A program made the position numbers and the translations under genes. This document shows, piece after piece, positions 1-8,679 of a DNA stretch of 15,234 nt. The stretch is from positions 1 through 15,234 of the forward strand of contig DROE01000183.1 in the NCBI GenBank assembly GCA_011322005.1, in the 5' to 3' direction. How positions within the stretch are numbered: the stretch's first letter is position 1; every line of letters begins with the position of its first letter. This stretch comes from Devosia sp. (lineage in GTDB: Bacteria > Pseudomonadota > Alphaproteobacteria > Rhizobiales > Devosiaceae). The notes under the pieces are model-generated. The model saw only the letters and a list, made by a program, of their open reading frames with translations. It searched no databases and was not told where the DNA came from.

Positions 1-562
1 CCAGATCTGCATCAGGACTCCAGCTTGAAGTGGGTTCCCTCCCACCAAGAAGCAACAGGCGCTGCCGTCCCACACTGAAGGCTGTTTGTGCGCTGGTTCC
101 CGGAATCAAGCTCAACATGCGATTGAGCCAGCCGTCCCGGGCCGGAGTCAATGAGCCGTCGCTGGACCTGCCGCCGTTTTCCAGAAAGTCCTGGCCGTCA
201 AAATGGCTGCGCTTGTCGCGATAGGGGGTGGATACCGCGTGGGCAAAAGCAAGCTCTCCGGCGTTCCAAAGGGGCAGCAGATCGCCAAGCGCGGGGTGCA
301 GGGCAAAAAAACCGTCCAGATCATAGGCCCCGGCGGCCTGTCCGAATTTGAGCGTGCTTCTCAGTTTGCCCAGCATGGGGTCCCCGTAGGGCTGAACCAC
401 ATCAAGACCGTCCATGGCGCCACGCAACACGATAACGACCAGCCGGTTATCGGTAGGGGCGGCGGCAAGAGTGACGGGGGTTAGCAAGGGACTGGCGGCA
501 GCACTGCATCCCAGAGCTAGTGAGTTGCATAACAGTTTGCGTCTGGTGAAGGGGTTTTGCAT
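1..562 (-). CDS. DUF1501 family protein, N-terminal part, runs off the left edge
   Basis: Reading the minus strand from the ATG at 562 gives an open frame of 187 codons to the window edge with no stop, so only the N-terminal part is present. The protein opens with TRRKLLCNSLALG followed by an alanine-rich stretch, which resembles a twin-arginine export signal. The mature part begins RLVVIVLRGAMDGLDVVQPYGD, and further on shows FALHPAL, HAVSTPYRDKRSHFDGQD and LNRMLSLIP. These are the hallmark segments of DUF1501 proteins, which are related to the alkaline phosphatase/sulfatase superfamily. The biochemical function is unknown; export to the periplasm is inferred from the leader. The gene starts 18 nt after the DUF1800 stop with CAGGAA as ribosome binding site, so the two form one transcription unit. 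DUF1800-DUF1501 pairs are common in Proteobacteria and Planctomycetes. Confidence 0.88.
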   Translation of the reverse strand, partial: MQNPFTRRKLLCNSLALGCSAAASPLLTPVTLAAAPTDNRLVVIVLRGAMDGLDVVQPYGDPMLGKLRSTLKFGQAAGAYDLDGFFALHPALGDLLPLWNAGELAFAHAVSTPYRDKRSHFDGQDFLENGGRSSDGSLTPARDGWLNRMLSLIPGTSAQTAFSVGRQRLLLLGGREPTSSWSPDADL

Positions 563-580
563 GGGGTCAGTTCCTGAGGT

Positions 581-1924
581 TTAACGTCTGTTAAATTCGG
601 GGGAGACCAGCATCAGCGCAACTCCCTCCCAACGGCTTTCCGCCTCAGCAACCGCAAACCGGAGCTCGGGCGAGGCAACTTCACCCAGCGTCTCGTCAAG
701 CAGGGGGCGGGGGTCCAGATCCTGCCCGAACTCATTGGCGAGCAGGCCAGCCCATTCTATTCGGGCGGCCAGAGTGGGAGGGGTGATCCAGTCTGCGGCC
801 GCTTCGGAGAGCCCGTCTGGCCCCGAAGCGCGGAACAGGTCCTGCCCCATGGCCAGCAAAGATGTATGCAGCCCTTGCAAATCATCCAGCGAAGCGTTCA
901 GGAGTTCCTCCCCCAGGTCAAGGGCCCTGAGGGAGGAAACAACATATTCAGTTGGCCATTTGGCCTTGGCTCCGGGAGGTTTCATGCTTGCGGGGTGGTC
1001 CAAAAGTGTCTGATAAACCTCAAACAGATCACCGCCGGAGCTTTGATAGGTTTCGGCCATTCCTGCGACGAGCTCGGCGGGGGGATTTTCGGAGATGAAA
1101 TGTACCGCGAGCTTGGATGCTATGTGGCTTGCTGTTTGCGGATTGAGAGCAAGGTCGTCCAGAAAGGCAAATATATCGCTCAATACCGGATTGTTGCTGC
1201 CATAGGTTTTGCCAAGGATTTGTTCACTTCCCGGCTCGGCGGCGTGCGCATTGTAAACAAACCCGTTCTCGTCAATGCTCAATCCGGTGAACAATTCGGC
1301 CAATTGGCGAACATCGGTCTGGGAATAGGTGCCGGAAACTCCAAGCGTGTGCAGTTCGAGAACCTCACGCGCCAGATTTTCATTAAGCCCCTGCCCGGTG
1401 TTCAGCCCCTGGGGAGAACCGGGACCGATCGAGGTGTTCTGGTCCAGATAGAGCAGCATTGCGGGATGTGTGACCACGGCTCTGAGCATGTCGGCAAATT
1501 TGCCGGCGATGGCGGGCCTGATGGCCTCATCCAGATAGGCCCCGACCGCCAGCATGATGGAGGGCTCCCTGCCACTGACCGTGAAATGGTCGGCCCAGAA
1601 TGCCACCAGCCTTTCCCTGAATCCGTTCTCGGAAAATGTGGCCCGGCCTAAGTAAGCGCGCATATCCTCACCGATGATGCTGCGCATGGTTTGCTCAAGC
1701 TCCATAACCCTGGAGCCTGCGCCTCTTTTGTTGTTGCGCTCGTCGGCACGCGCTGACTGCAAGCCAAGGTAGAAGTCAATTCTGTGCTGCAAGGAGGGTC
1801 GGGGAAAGCTCTGAGCCAGTGGATCGGCACGGCGCAGTCCGGAGAGATAAGAGGCGACAGTTGCAGGGGGAGCGCCGGGCCGGACCCCGTAGCCGAAGCG
1901 AATTTCCAGAACCGGGTTTATCAT
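581..1924 (-). CDS. DUF1800 family protein
   Basis: A 447-residue protein with the full set of DUF1800 landmarks: RFGYGVRPG at residues 9-17, FWADHFTVS at 109-117, HPAMLLYLDQ at 153-162, the signature GLNENLAREVLELHTLGVSG near 179-198, KLAVHFISENPP at 271-282 and a C-terminus ending SPEFNRR. Its length is usual for the family. Function is unknown; the family is known mainly for co-occurring with DUF1501, which follows here 18 nt downstream. No export signal is visible at this N-terminus. The ATG at 1924 has AAGGAA upstream but at a long spacing (about 13 nt), so the exact start is slightly uncertain; no better start lies nearby. The gene is isolated from the transporter operon upstream by the terminator at 2001-2028 and so needs its own promoter in 1925-2000; I see no convincing one there. 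Confidence 0.9.
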   Translation of the reverse strand: MINPVLEIRFGYGVRPGAPPATVASYLSGLRRADPLAQSFPRPSLQHRIDFYLGLQSARADERNNKRGAGSRVMELEQTMRSIIGEDMRAYLGRATFSENGFRERLVAFWADHFTVSGREPSIMLAVGAYLDEAIRPAIAGKFADMLRAVVTHPAMLLYLDQNTSIGPGSPQGLNTGQGLNENLAREVLELHTLGVSGTYSQTDVRQLAELFTGLSIDENGFVYNAHAAEPGSEQILGKTYGSNNPVLSDIFAFLDDLALNPQTASHIASKLAVHFISENPPAELVAGMAETYQSSGGDLFEVYQTLLDHPASMKPPGAKAKWPTEYVVSSLRALDLGEELLNASLDDLQGLHTSLLAMGQDLFRASGPDGLSEAAADWITPPTLAARIEWAGLLANEFGQDLDPRPLLDETLGEVASPELRFAVAEAESRWEGVALMLVSPEFNRR

Positions 1925-2000
1925 GAGTTAGAAATATTTCCTTCCGGGCGTTTTCAGCCAGCCGCACGGCCTGTACTCAGACATACTCACCTGCAATGAC

Positions 2001-2028
2001 AAAAAAAGGGCGCCCAACGAGCGCCCTT
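2001..2028 (-). terminator. Intrinsic terminator of the transporter/CoA-ligase operon
   Basis: An 8-bp perfect stem AAGGGCGC/GCGCCCTT (2006-2013 with 2021-2028) encloses a 7-nt loop. On the minus strand the stem is followed by seven T (2007-2001). It lies 25 nt beyond the stop of the substrate-binding protein gene, in the right place to end the six-gene minus-strand operon. On the plus strand the right arm is not followed by a T run, so it works in one direction only. Confidence 0.9.
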
Positions 2029-2053
2029 AAATTAGTCCCTTCAAAGTCCGACC

Positions 2054-3220
2054 CTACTGGCGGAACAGTTCTTTCCAGTTGCCGTCCTCGATGACGGACA
2101 CGACAACCTGATCGGCACCACTATGGTCTTCGGCGGAATAATTCATCTGACCGTCGAGAATTTCATCAAAATAATCGAGGCTCTCCATGCCGGCCTTGAA
2201 GCTTTCCGGGGTCAGGTCAGGCCCTGCCGCTTCGAGCGCCCGCACCAGAACTTCGGCACCCGAACGGCCAAGCAAGGCGCCGGAACTGGGCAGTTGTTCG
2301 CCAGAGGCTTCCAGATATTTCTGAACCCAGGCACCAACGACGGGGTTGCCCATGCGCGGTAAAACGTCCGACCAGGGGGCGGCGGCGTAAAGACCGTTGG
2401 TCACGCCCTCGGGAACCTTGGCCACAACGGAGTGAAACCCGGCGGCGGAAGTAATGAAGCTCACGTCATCCCAGCCCATGCGGCCGGCGGTAACGTAGGC
2501 TGTGATGATCTGGCGAACACCCAGGGCCACGGCGATGATGTCACACTCGGCTTCTTTCAGACGGCTGAGTGAGCCGGCAAAATCCGCGTCATCGGGTTTG
2601 TGCGTGGTTTCGGCCGCATAGCTGAGGCCGGAATCGGCAGCCTCGTCCATGGCTGCTTTTTGAACCTCGGTGCCAAAATCGGTGGCGATAAACATCGAGC
2701 ATATGTTCTTGGCATCCTGTTCTTCAGCCAGATAGCCGATACCGGTCCTCATCTGGTCATAATAGGGAGCGCCGGGCGCATAACGATAGTCAATGGGCTC
2801 GGCCAGGAGCTCGCTGGACAGGGTCAGCGGGAAGACATTGGCGATCTGCTTTGATTCAAGCAGCGGGAAAGAGGCCACGTTCATGGGTGTTCCCAACTGC
2901 AGGAACATGGCAAATATCTTGTCGCGATTGACCAGCTTGTTGATCGCTGAAGTTGCCTTGGGCAGTTGATAGCCGTGATCCTCGACGACAAATTTTATCT
3001 GGCGGCCATGCACACCGCCATTTGCATTCACTTCGTCAAAATAGAGCTGGGCGGCCTGAACCGCGGGTGCACCAAAGGCGGCAAAAATTCCTGAAAGATC
3101 GTTGCTGGAGCCGATAACCACTTCGGTGTCGGTCACTCCCTGGGTCTGGGCGAGCGCCACATTTGTGGAAAGGGCGGCACTCAATGCCATAACGCTGGCT
3201 AGCCTGACTAAAGTTTTCAT
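2054..3220 (-). CDS. Periplasmic substrate-binding protein of a HAAT-type ABC importer
   Basis: A 388-residue protein with a classical signal peptide: MKTLVR, a hydrophobic core, and ALA before Q25 as the likely cleavage site. The mature chain begins with DTEVVIGSSNDLSGIFAAFG, then FDEVNANGGVHGRQIKFVV and NKLVNRDKIFAM. This is the type 1 periplasmic-binding fold of the LivJ/LivK family (peripla_BP_6). The ATG at 3220 is chosen because it gives the signal peptide and is preceded by a strong AGGAGG site 7 nt away; the frame is open further upstream but overlaps the ligase gene. It captures the substrate in the periplasm for the permease encoded upstream. The gene lies last in the operon, 25 nt after the CoA ligase. 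The substrate cannot be read from sequence; with a CoA ligase next door a carboxylic acid is more likely than a branched-chain amino acid. Confidence 0.93.
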   Translation of the reverse strand: MKTLVRLASVMALSAALSTNVALAQTQGVTDTEVVIGSSNDLSGIFAAFGAPAVQAAQLYFDEVNANGGVHGRQIKFVVEDHGYQLPKATSAINKLVNRDKIFAMFLQLGTPMNVASFPLLESKQIANVFPLTLSSELLAEPIDYRYAPGAPYYDQMRTGIGYLAEEQDAKNICSMFIATDFGTEVQKAAMDEAADSGLSYAAETTHKPDDADFAGSLSRLKEAECDIIAVALGVRQIITAYVTAGRMGWDDVSFITSAAGFHSVVAKVPEGVTNGLYAAAPWSDVLPRMGNPVVGAWVQKYLEASGEQLPSSGALLGRSGAEVLVRALEAAGPDLTPESFKAGMESLDYFDEILDGQMNYSAEDHSGADQVVVSVIEDGNWKELFRQ

Positions 3221-3245
3221 GTTTTTCCTCCTGTTGAAAATTGTT

Positions 3246-5135
3246 CTATTTGTACATCTGGTCGATAAGTTGTTCATACCTTTTTTCGACAAAGGCACGT
3301 TTGAGTTTCATGGTCGCCGTCAGCTCATCATCCTCTGGGGTAAGAACAATGTCGATAAGACGGAAATCCTTTATCTGTTCGACGCGGGCGAATTCACTGT
3401 TCGCCTCGCTTATTATGCCTCCAACCAGGTCCTGCACTTCCTTGGCCGCGCATAGGGAGGCAAAATCATTGAAAGGTATTTTGTTGTCCTGTGCAAATTT
3501 TTCCACATTTTCCTGATCGATCATAATCAGGCAGGTCAGGAATTTACGACGGTCTCCAATGACGACGCAATCAGAAATATGGGCCGAAGCCTTGAGTTTG
3601 TTCTCCATCTGGGAGGGTGTGATGTTCTTGCCCCCGGCGGTGATGATGATGTCCTTGAGCCGCCCGGTGATGGTGAGGAATCCCTCCTCATCGAGCTTCC
3701 CCACATCGCCGGTTCTGAGATAGCCGTCATCGGTCATGGTCTCGGCAGTTTTTTCGGGCGCGTTCCAGTAGCCGGGAAAGACGTTGCCGCCGGTGAACTG
3801 GATTTCTCCATCCTTTGCGATCCTGATCGTCACCCCGGGAATAGCCGGGCCCACCGTGCCGTTCTTGTTGTGTCCCACCTCGTTGACCGAGGTCACGCCC
3901 GATCCTTCGGTCTGACCATAGCCCTCGACCAGATTAACCCCGATGGCGCGATACCATTTAAGCAGGTCCGGCGAAATGGGGGCGGCACCGGTGATGGCAC
4001 GCCTTACCCGGGCCATGCCCAGCATCCGGCGCAGGTTTTTCAGCACCAAAAAGTCCCAAAGCGCATAGCGCACCTGCACCGCCAGAGGCACATCGCGGTT
4101 GGTGATGACATATTCGGCCCGGGCCATTCCCGCATCCATGGCGCGGGCAAAGCTCCACTTGCCCAGGGAGGTGCCATCCATCGCCAGCATGGTTACCCGC
4201 GAATATATTTTCTCCCAGACCCTTGGCACGGCGGTGAAGACGTGGGGGGAAACTTCCTGAAGGTTGTCAAAAATCGTCTCGGTGCTTTCAACGAAATTGA
4301 CAATCGTCTTGCAAGCGATGGGCGAATAAGCAGATGTGTTGCGTTCCAGCACATGGCACAGGGGCAAAAAACAAAGCTGTTCGTCACCCTTTTTGTAGGG
4401 CAGCACCCGGAGCGAGGAGGCCATGATAAACATGATGTTGCTGTTGGAAATCATGGCGCCCTTGGGCTTGCCGGTGGTGCCTGATGTATAGATCAGCAAT
4501 CCGATATCTTCGGGTTTTGAAAGGGCGATTTCAGCCTCGAAGCGCTGGGGCTGGTCCTGGGATAATTTTTCGCCAATGTCGTAAAGCTCATCAAGAAACA
4601 GCGCTTTTTCGTCAGAAAAGTCCGCCAAACCATCCCTGTCGCAGATGATGACTTTTTCCAGAGTGGGCACCTGGTCGGCAATCTCAAGATATTTGTCCAG
4701 CATCTCGTCGTTCTCGACAACAAGAAAGCGGCTGCCTGAATCATTGAGCAGATAGGCAAGCTGGGCGGGAGCATCGGTGGTGTAAACGCCTGAGGCTATG
4801 CCCCCCACACATTGCACGCCCAAATCGAAATAGAGCCATTCCTTGGTGTCTTCGGAAAGGATGGAAACCACATCACCACGCTTCAGACCCAGTGCAACCA
4901 GACCCAGCCCTATGCGCCGGGCGGCGATGAGATAGTCGTTCCATGAGTGGGAGCGCCACAGGCCCAGCACCTTTTCGCGGTGGGCAGTGGTGTCTCCCAA
5001 CTCCTTGCACCGCTCCAGGAACAGTTTTGAAACGGTATCGCAGCCATCAACGAAATAGGGGCCGGTTTCCAGGTCGGCATTGGAGGAGATGCCGTCAATC
5101 ACTGTTTGGGGAGGAATTTTACCATCTTTGCTCAT
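3246..5135 (-). CDS. AMP-forming long-chain acyl-CoA ligase (FadD15-like)
   Basis: A 629-residue member of the ANL adenylating superfamily that makes acyl-CoA from a carboxylic acid, ATP and CoA in the cytoplasm. Visible core motifs are the P-loop YTSGTTGKPKGAM at 216-228, YGQTE at 406-410, TGD at 475-477, the hinge GRLKDIIITAGGKNI at 491-505, and the C-terminal ATMKLKR with the likely catalytic Lys610. Overall architecture matches the roughly 600-residue long-chain/bubblegum-type ligases rather than short acetyl-CoA synthetases. The ATG at 5135 lies 16 nt past the livF stop with a GAGGGGGT site; a longer frame up to 5264 is open but would overlap livF by over 100 nt and adds no recognisable sequence. 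Placement between the transporter ATPase and the binding protein points to activation of the imported substrate. The actual acid (fatty, aromatic or other) is not determinable here. Confidence 0.93.
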   Translation of the reverse strand: MSKDGKIPPQTVIDGISSNADLETGPYFVDGCDTVSKLFLERCKELGDTTAHREKVLGLWRSHSWNDYLIAARRIGLGLVALGLKRGDVVSILSEDTKEWLYFDLGVQCVGGIASGVYTTDAPAQLAYLLNDSGSRFLVVENDEMLDKYLEIADQVPTLEKVIICDRDGLADFSDEKALFLDELYDIGEKLSQDQPQRFEAEIALSKPEDIGLLIYTSGTTGKPKGAMISNSNIMFIMASSLRVLPYKKGDEQLCFLPLCHVLERNTSAYSPIACKTIVNFVESTETIFDNLQEVSPHVFTAVPRVWEKIYSRVTMLAMDGTSLGKWSFARAMDAGMARAEYVITNRDVPLAVQVRYALWDFLVLKNLRRMLGMARVRRAITGAAPISPDLLKWYRAIGVNLVEGYGQTEGSGVTSVNEVGHNKNGTVGPAIPGVTIRIAKDGEIQFTGGNVFPGYWNAPEKTAETMTDDGYLRTGDVGKLDEEGFLTITGRLKDIIITAGGKNITPSQMENKLKASAHISDCVVIGDRRKFLTCLIMIDQENVEKFAQDNKIPFNDFASLCAAKEVQDLVGGIISEANSEFARVEQIKDFRLIDIVLTPEDDELTATMKLKRAFVEKRYEQLIDQMYK

Positions 5136-5151
5136 CAACAGACCCCCTCGC

Positions 5152-5928
5152 CTAGCGCCAGGTTTTGCGTTGTTTCCAACGTCGCTGGCCACGCTGGGTT
5201 TCCTCGACCGCGCCAAGATAGAAGGATTGAATATCCTTTGAGCTTTCCAGCACCTGTGCGTCATCGGCCATTACAATACGCCCAAGTTCCATCACATAGC
5301 CGTAGTCGGCCACATCAAGCGCCACCAGGGCGTTCTGTTCGACCAGCAGCACCGTCATGTCCTGTTCGGTATTGAGGCGTTTGAGGATGGAGAATATCTC
5401 GTCGACCAACAAAGGCGAAAGGCCAAGGCTTGGCTCGTCCAGCAACATGACCTCAGGGGATGCCATCAGGCCGCGTCCGATGGCCAGCATTTGCTGCTGC
5501 CCTCCAGAAAGGGTGCCAGCGGGCTGTTCTTTGCGCTCGCCAAGAGCGGGAAAGTAGGTGAATACCATCTCCAGGTCTCTGGCGATGGCCGCCTTGTCGG
5601 AGCGCACATAAGCGCCCAGCACAATGTTCTGAACTACCGAGAGCAGCGGAAAAATCTCGCGGCCCTCGGGCACATGCACCAGGCCTTTCTTGACGACAAA
5701 ATCGGCATCGCGCCCCTGAATGGGATCGCCGTTCAGCAAAATGGTGCCCTTGGCCGGGCGCATGACGCCGGATATGGTTTTCAGCAGCGTGGTTTTTCCC
5801 GCACCGTTGGCGCCAAGAATGGTGACAATCTGTCCCTGACGCACCTCAAGCGAAGCGCCCCTTATGGCCATGATGGGGCCGTAATAGCTTTCAAGATTAT
5901 CAATCTTGAGGACCGGTTCAGCGCTCAT
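5152..5928 (-). CDS. livF: HAAT-type ABC transporter ATP-binding protein, LivF-like
   Basis: A 258-residue ABC ATPase. Walker A GANGAGKTT is at 39-47, the LivF-typical VPEGREIFPLLSVVQNI at 86-102, the signature LSGGQQQM at 140-147 and Walker B VMLLDEPSLGLS at 160-171. It pairs with the LivG-like subunit to power import through the two permease subunits. The ATG at 5928 overlaps the livG stop by 11 nt and gives the usual family N-terminus (MSAEPVLKIDNLE); an ATG eight codons upstream is possible but has a poorer ribosome binding site. The C-terminus carries a basic, Arg/Lys/Gln-rich tail (RGQRRWKQRKTWR) beyond the usual end. The symbol denotes the subunit family; substrate specificity is unknown. 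Confidence 0.94.
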   Translation of the reverse strand: MSAEPVLKIDNLESYYGPIMAIRGASLEVRQGQIVTILGANGAGKTTLLKTISGVMRPAKGTILLNGDPIQGRDADFVVKKGLVHVPEGREIFPLLSVVQNIVLGAYVRSDKAAIARDLEMVFTYFPALGERKEQPAGTLSGGQQQMLAIGRGLMASPEVMLLDEPSLGLSPLLVDEIFSILKRLNTEQDMTVLLVEQNALVALDVADYGYVMELGRIVMADDAQVLESSKDIQSFYLGAVEETQRGQRRWKQRKTWR

Positions 5929-6700
5929 CGGCTTTGCCCCCGCCGGTGCCAAGATAGGCTTTTATCACTTCGGGATGGGCCTGAACCTGGGCAGGTGTGC
6001 CAATGGCCAGTTCCTTGCCATCGGCCAGTGCCAGCACCCGGTCACAGACGGCGGATACCAGGTTCATATCGTGCTCGACCATCAAAACGGTTATGCCCAT
6101 CTGTTTCTTGATATCTTCAATCCAGAAAATCATATCCCGGGTTTCTTCCACCGAAAGGCCCGAGGCCGGCTCATCAAGCAATAACAGTTTGGGCTCGGTT
6201 GCCAAAGCCCGACCCAGTTCGACAATCTTGCGCACGCCGTAGGGCAGCCCTGCGATATACTTGTCGCGATAGGCCTGAAGCTCAAGAAAATCTATCACCT
6301 CCTCGACCACTTGGCGGTGGCGGCGCTCCTCTTGGCGCACCTGGGGCGTAAAAAAGACCTCGGTCAGCATATTGCTTTTTGCGTGGCGCTGACGCCCCAC
6401 CAGCAGATTTTGCAGAACCGTTGATTGCTCAAACAGTTCAATATTCTGGAAGGTGCGGGCAATGCCAAGGGAAGGCACCTGGTCGGGTCGCAGCCCGAGC
6501 AGGGGCTTGTCGGCAAAGCGGATGTCGCCTGCGGCGGGGTCATAAAAGCGCGAGATGAGGTTAAATACGGTTGACTTTCCCGCGCCGTTGGGCCCGACCA
6601 ACGCAAAAACCTCCCCCTCCCCGACGTGGAAGGAGACATTGTCGACTGCCACCAGGCCGCCAAAGCGCAGGGTTACATTTTCAAGGGCAAGCAGGCTCAT
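5918..6700 (-). CDS. livG: HAAT-type ABC transporter ATP-binding protein, LivG-like
   Basis: A 260-residue ABC ATPase with Walker A GPNGAGKST at 36-44, Q-loop region ARTFQNIELF at 81-90, Walker B KLLLLDEPASGLS at 171-183 and the H-loop MVEHDMN at 207-213. The signature is LPYGVRKIVELGRAL (152-166) instead of LSGGQ, which is the normal variation of LivG proteins and helps assign it. The C-terminal tail IGTPAQVQAHPEVIKAYLG is also typical of the family. The ATG overlaps the livM stop (ATGA, 4 nt), consistent with coupled translation and equal subunit production. Confidence 0.95.
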   Translation of the reverse strand: MSLLALENVTLRFGGLVAVDNVSFHVGEGEVFALVGPNGAGKSTVFNLISRFYDPAAGDIRFADKPLLGLRPDQVPSLGIARTFQNIELFEQSTVLQNLLVGRQRHAKSNMLTEVFFTPQVRQEERRHRQVVEEVIDFLELQAYRDKYIAGLPYGVRKIVELGRALATEPKLLLLDEPASGLSVEETRDMIFWIEDIKKQMGITVLMVEHDMNLVSAVCDRVLALADGKELAIGTPAQVQAHPEVIKAYLGTGGGKADER

Positions 6701-7794
6701 CGGGTACGCTCGGTTTTAAGGTAGCTCTTCTGGCGTTTGAACATGCCCTTGCGATAAAAGGGGAACAGCTCGAAATAGGTGCGGATTTTCAGCCAACGCC
6801 CATAGATGCCCATGGGCTCGAACAGAATGAAGATGACGAGAATCAAGGCAAATACCCCTGCCTCGATGCCCGGAATGGTGAGGGAGCCCAGACCGAACAA
6901 CGAAGAGGTCACATCGCGGCCAATGGCGATGACCTGGGGCAGAAAGCCGATGACCATGGCGCCAAAAAAAGCCCCGTGGATGGAACCCAGCCCGCCAATC
7001 ACAATCATCAGCAACAGTTGAATGGAAAGCACGATGTTGAAAGTTTCATGGTTGAAGGCCCCGGCAAAATGGCCGAGCAGGGCTCCGGCCAGCCCGGTGG
7101 CGGTACACGACAGGCCGAAGGAAACTGCTTTGGTGCGAGCGATATTGACGCCCATGGCCTGGGCGGAAACTTCAGAATCCCTGATGGCGGCAAACGCCCG
7201 GCCCAGCGGCGCGCGCAACAGGTTCCGGTAGGCAAACAAGACTGCCAAAAGCACGACAAGGGTTATGAAATAGAAGGCCGTGGGGGTGCCATAGCGGGAG
7301 ACCTGCATGCCGAAAAGCTCGATTGGGGGCGCCGCCAGCCCCGAAACGCCGCCGGTGAACGGTTCAGCAATGATGATAATGTCTTCGGCGAGTACGGAAA
7401 TCGCAAGGGTGGCGATAGCCAGATATATGCCATGCAGGCGCAGCACCGGCATAGCGACAATGGTGCCCACGATACCGGTAATCAGGCCTGCAAGCGGCAG
7501 CGCAGCAATAAAGGGCACCCCCCGCTGCATCATAACGGCGTTGGTGTAGGCACCGACGGCCATAAAGGCGGCGTGCCCAAGGCTTACCTGGCCCGTGTGG
7601 CCGGTGAGCAGCATCAGGCCCATGCCGGCAATGGCCCAGATGAGAACGTTGGTGGCTTCGCCGAGAAAAAAATCATCCAGCAGCCAGGGCAGGGCAACTG
7701 CCAGCCCGAGAAGCACCAGATAATACATCATCTGGGTGCGGTGTCTGAACCATCGTATATCGTCGTCGTAGGAGCGTTTGAATACGAAGCGCAT
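6697..7794 (-). CDS. livM: HAAT-type ABC transporter permease, LivM-like
   Basis: A 365-residue polytopic inner-membrane permease. It carries the LivM hallmark GHTGQVSLGHAAFMAVGAY at 65-83, the cytoplasmic coupling region AIRDSEVSAQAMGVN at 203-217 and GGLGSIHGAFFGA at 267-279, separated by hydrophobic segments. The first 20 or so residues are polar and charged and probably cytoplasmic; the C-terminus ends in a basic tail (FKRQKSYLKTERTR). It forms the translocation path together with LivH. The ATG at 7794 lies 9 nt past the livH stop. Only a weak purine-rich site precedes it, so translation may depend on coupling to livH. Confidence 0.94.
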   Translation of the reverse strand: MRFVFKRSYDDDIRWFRHRTQMMYYLVLLGLAVALPWLLDDFFLGEATNVLIWAIAGMGLMLLTGHTGQVSLGHAAFMAVGAYTNAVMMQRGVPFIAALPLAGLITGIVGTIVAMPVLRLHGIYLAIATLAISVLAEDIIIIAEPFTGGVSGLAAPPIELFGMQVSRYGTPTAFYFITLVVLLAVLFAYRNLLRAPLGRAFAAIRDSEVSAQAMGVNIARTKAVSFGLSCTATGLAGALLGHFAGAFNHETFNIVLSIQLLLMIVIGGLGSIHGAFFGAMVIGFLPQVIAIGRDVTSSLFGLGSLTIPGIEAGVFALILVIFILFEPMGIYGRWLKIRTYFELFPFYRKGMFKRQKSYLKTERTR

Positions 7795-7803
7795 CTGCTT
7801 TTT

Positions 7804-8679
7804 TCAGACCTTTTTCTTTTGAACCTGAGAAAAAAGGCCTGCGGGCCGGAAAATCAGTACCAGTAGCATAATAGCGTAAGGAGCGACCTGGGAATAACCG
7901 GCAGGCAGCGCATAGGCGGCAAAGGGTTCCACCAGTCCGATTATCAGGCCACCGACAAGGGCACCGGGCAAGGAGCCGAATCCTCCGATGACGGCGGCGG
8001 CGAATGCCTTGATGCCGAGCAGGCCGGTTGAGGGATCTACCGCACCCTTGGATGCAAACAATATGCCCGCGACTGCCGCCACCGCGCCGCCCAGAGCCCA
8101 GACCAGGCTTTGGATACGTTTTACTGGGATGCCCATATAGTAGGCGGCCAACTGATTCTGGGAGGCGGCCTGCATGGCCAGGCCCAGTTTCGAGCGGCGA
8201 AAAAAAAGAAAAAGCGACCAGGTCAGAATCAGGGTGACAATTACCACCGCAACCTCTTCAAGCCCGAGCACCAGGCCGAACATGCGCACCTCGCGTCCGG
8301 CAAAAGGTGTTTCGAGCCACTGGGGTTCGTGGCCCCAGATGGCACCGGCGCCAAACCTGAGGATAAAGCCGATGGCTATGGTCAGAATGACGGTGGCTAT
8401 CTGGGGCTGACCGAACAGGCGGCGCACCACCAGCAGGTCCAAAAGGTAACCGGCAATGGCCATGATAACAATGGCGATGGGCACCGCCACCCAGAAATCA
8501 AGACCAAGATAGTGGGAGTTTGCGAGCCAGATGGTGACAAAGGCCCCCATCATCATAAAGTCGCCCTGAGCAAAATTTACCGCCTCGGTGGCCTTGTAAA
8601 TCAGCACAAAACCAAGGGCTATCAGACCATAAACACTGCCGTTGGCCAGGCCACTGACCACCAGTTGCAACATATCCAA
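7804..8679 (-). CDS. livH: HAAT-type ABC transporter permease, LivH-like; first gene of the operon
   Basis: A 291-residue membrane permease. The N-terminus GLANGSVYGLIALGFVLIYK is diagnostic of LivH, followed by NFAQGDFMMMGAF at 35-47, a cytoplasmic coupling loop AASQNQLAAYYMGIPVKRIQ at 171-190 and IGGFGSLPGALVGG at 231-244. It is the first gene of the livHMGF-ligase-binding protein operon. Start choice: an AGGGAGGG Shine-Dalgarno sequence lies about 9 nt before a TTG (8679), giving MDMLQLV; the in-frame ATG at 8673 would be 15 nt away, which is too far for best use. I therefore prefer TTG, although the ATG would change only two residues. Confidence 0.93.
   Translation of the reverse strand: MDMLQLVVSGLANGSVYGLIALGFVLIYKATEAVNFAQGDFMMMGAFVTIWLANSHYLGLDFWVAVPIAIVIMAIAGYLLDLLVVRRLFGQPQIATVILTIAIGFILRFGAGAIWGHEPQWLETPFAGREVRMFGLVLGLEEVAVVIVTLILTWSLFLFFRRSKLGLAMQAASQNQLAAYYMGIPVKRIQSLVWALGGAVAAVAGILFASKGAVDPSTGLLGIKAFAAAVIGGFGSLPGALVGGLIIGLVEPFAAYALPAGYSQVAPYAIMLLVLIFRPAGLFSQVQKKKV

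Noticed and set aside
581..594. TTAACGTCTGTTAA as a CtrA-type binding site
   Set aside because: The spacing is six bases rather than seven, and it lies at the very end of the DUF1800 gene, not in a promoter.
866..1651. Plus-strand open frame of 261 codons opposite the DUF1800 gene
   Set aside because: Antisense shadow of a gene with clear family motifs on the minus strand.
6571..7866. Plus-strand open frame of 431 codons opposite livM and livG
   Set aside because: It is the antisense shadow of two well-supported transporter genes, with a low-complexity composition typical of such frames.
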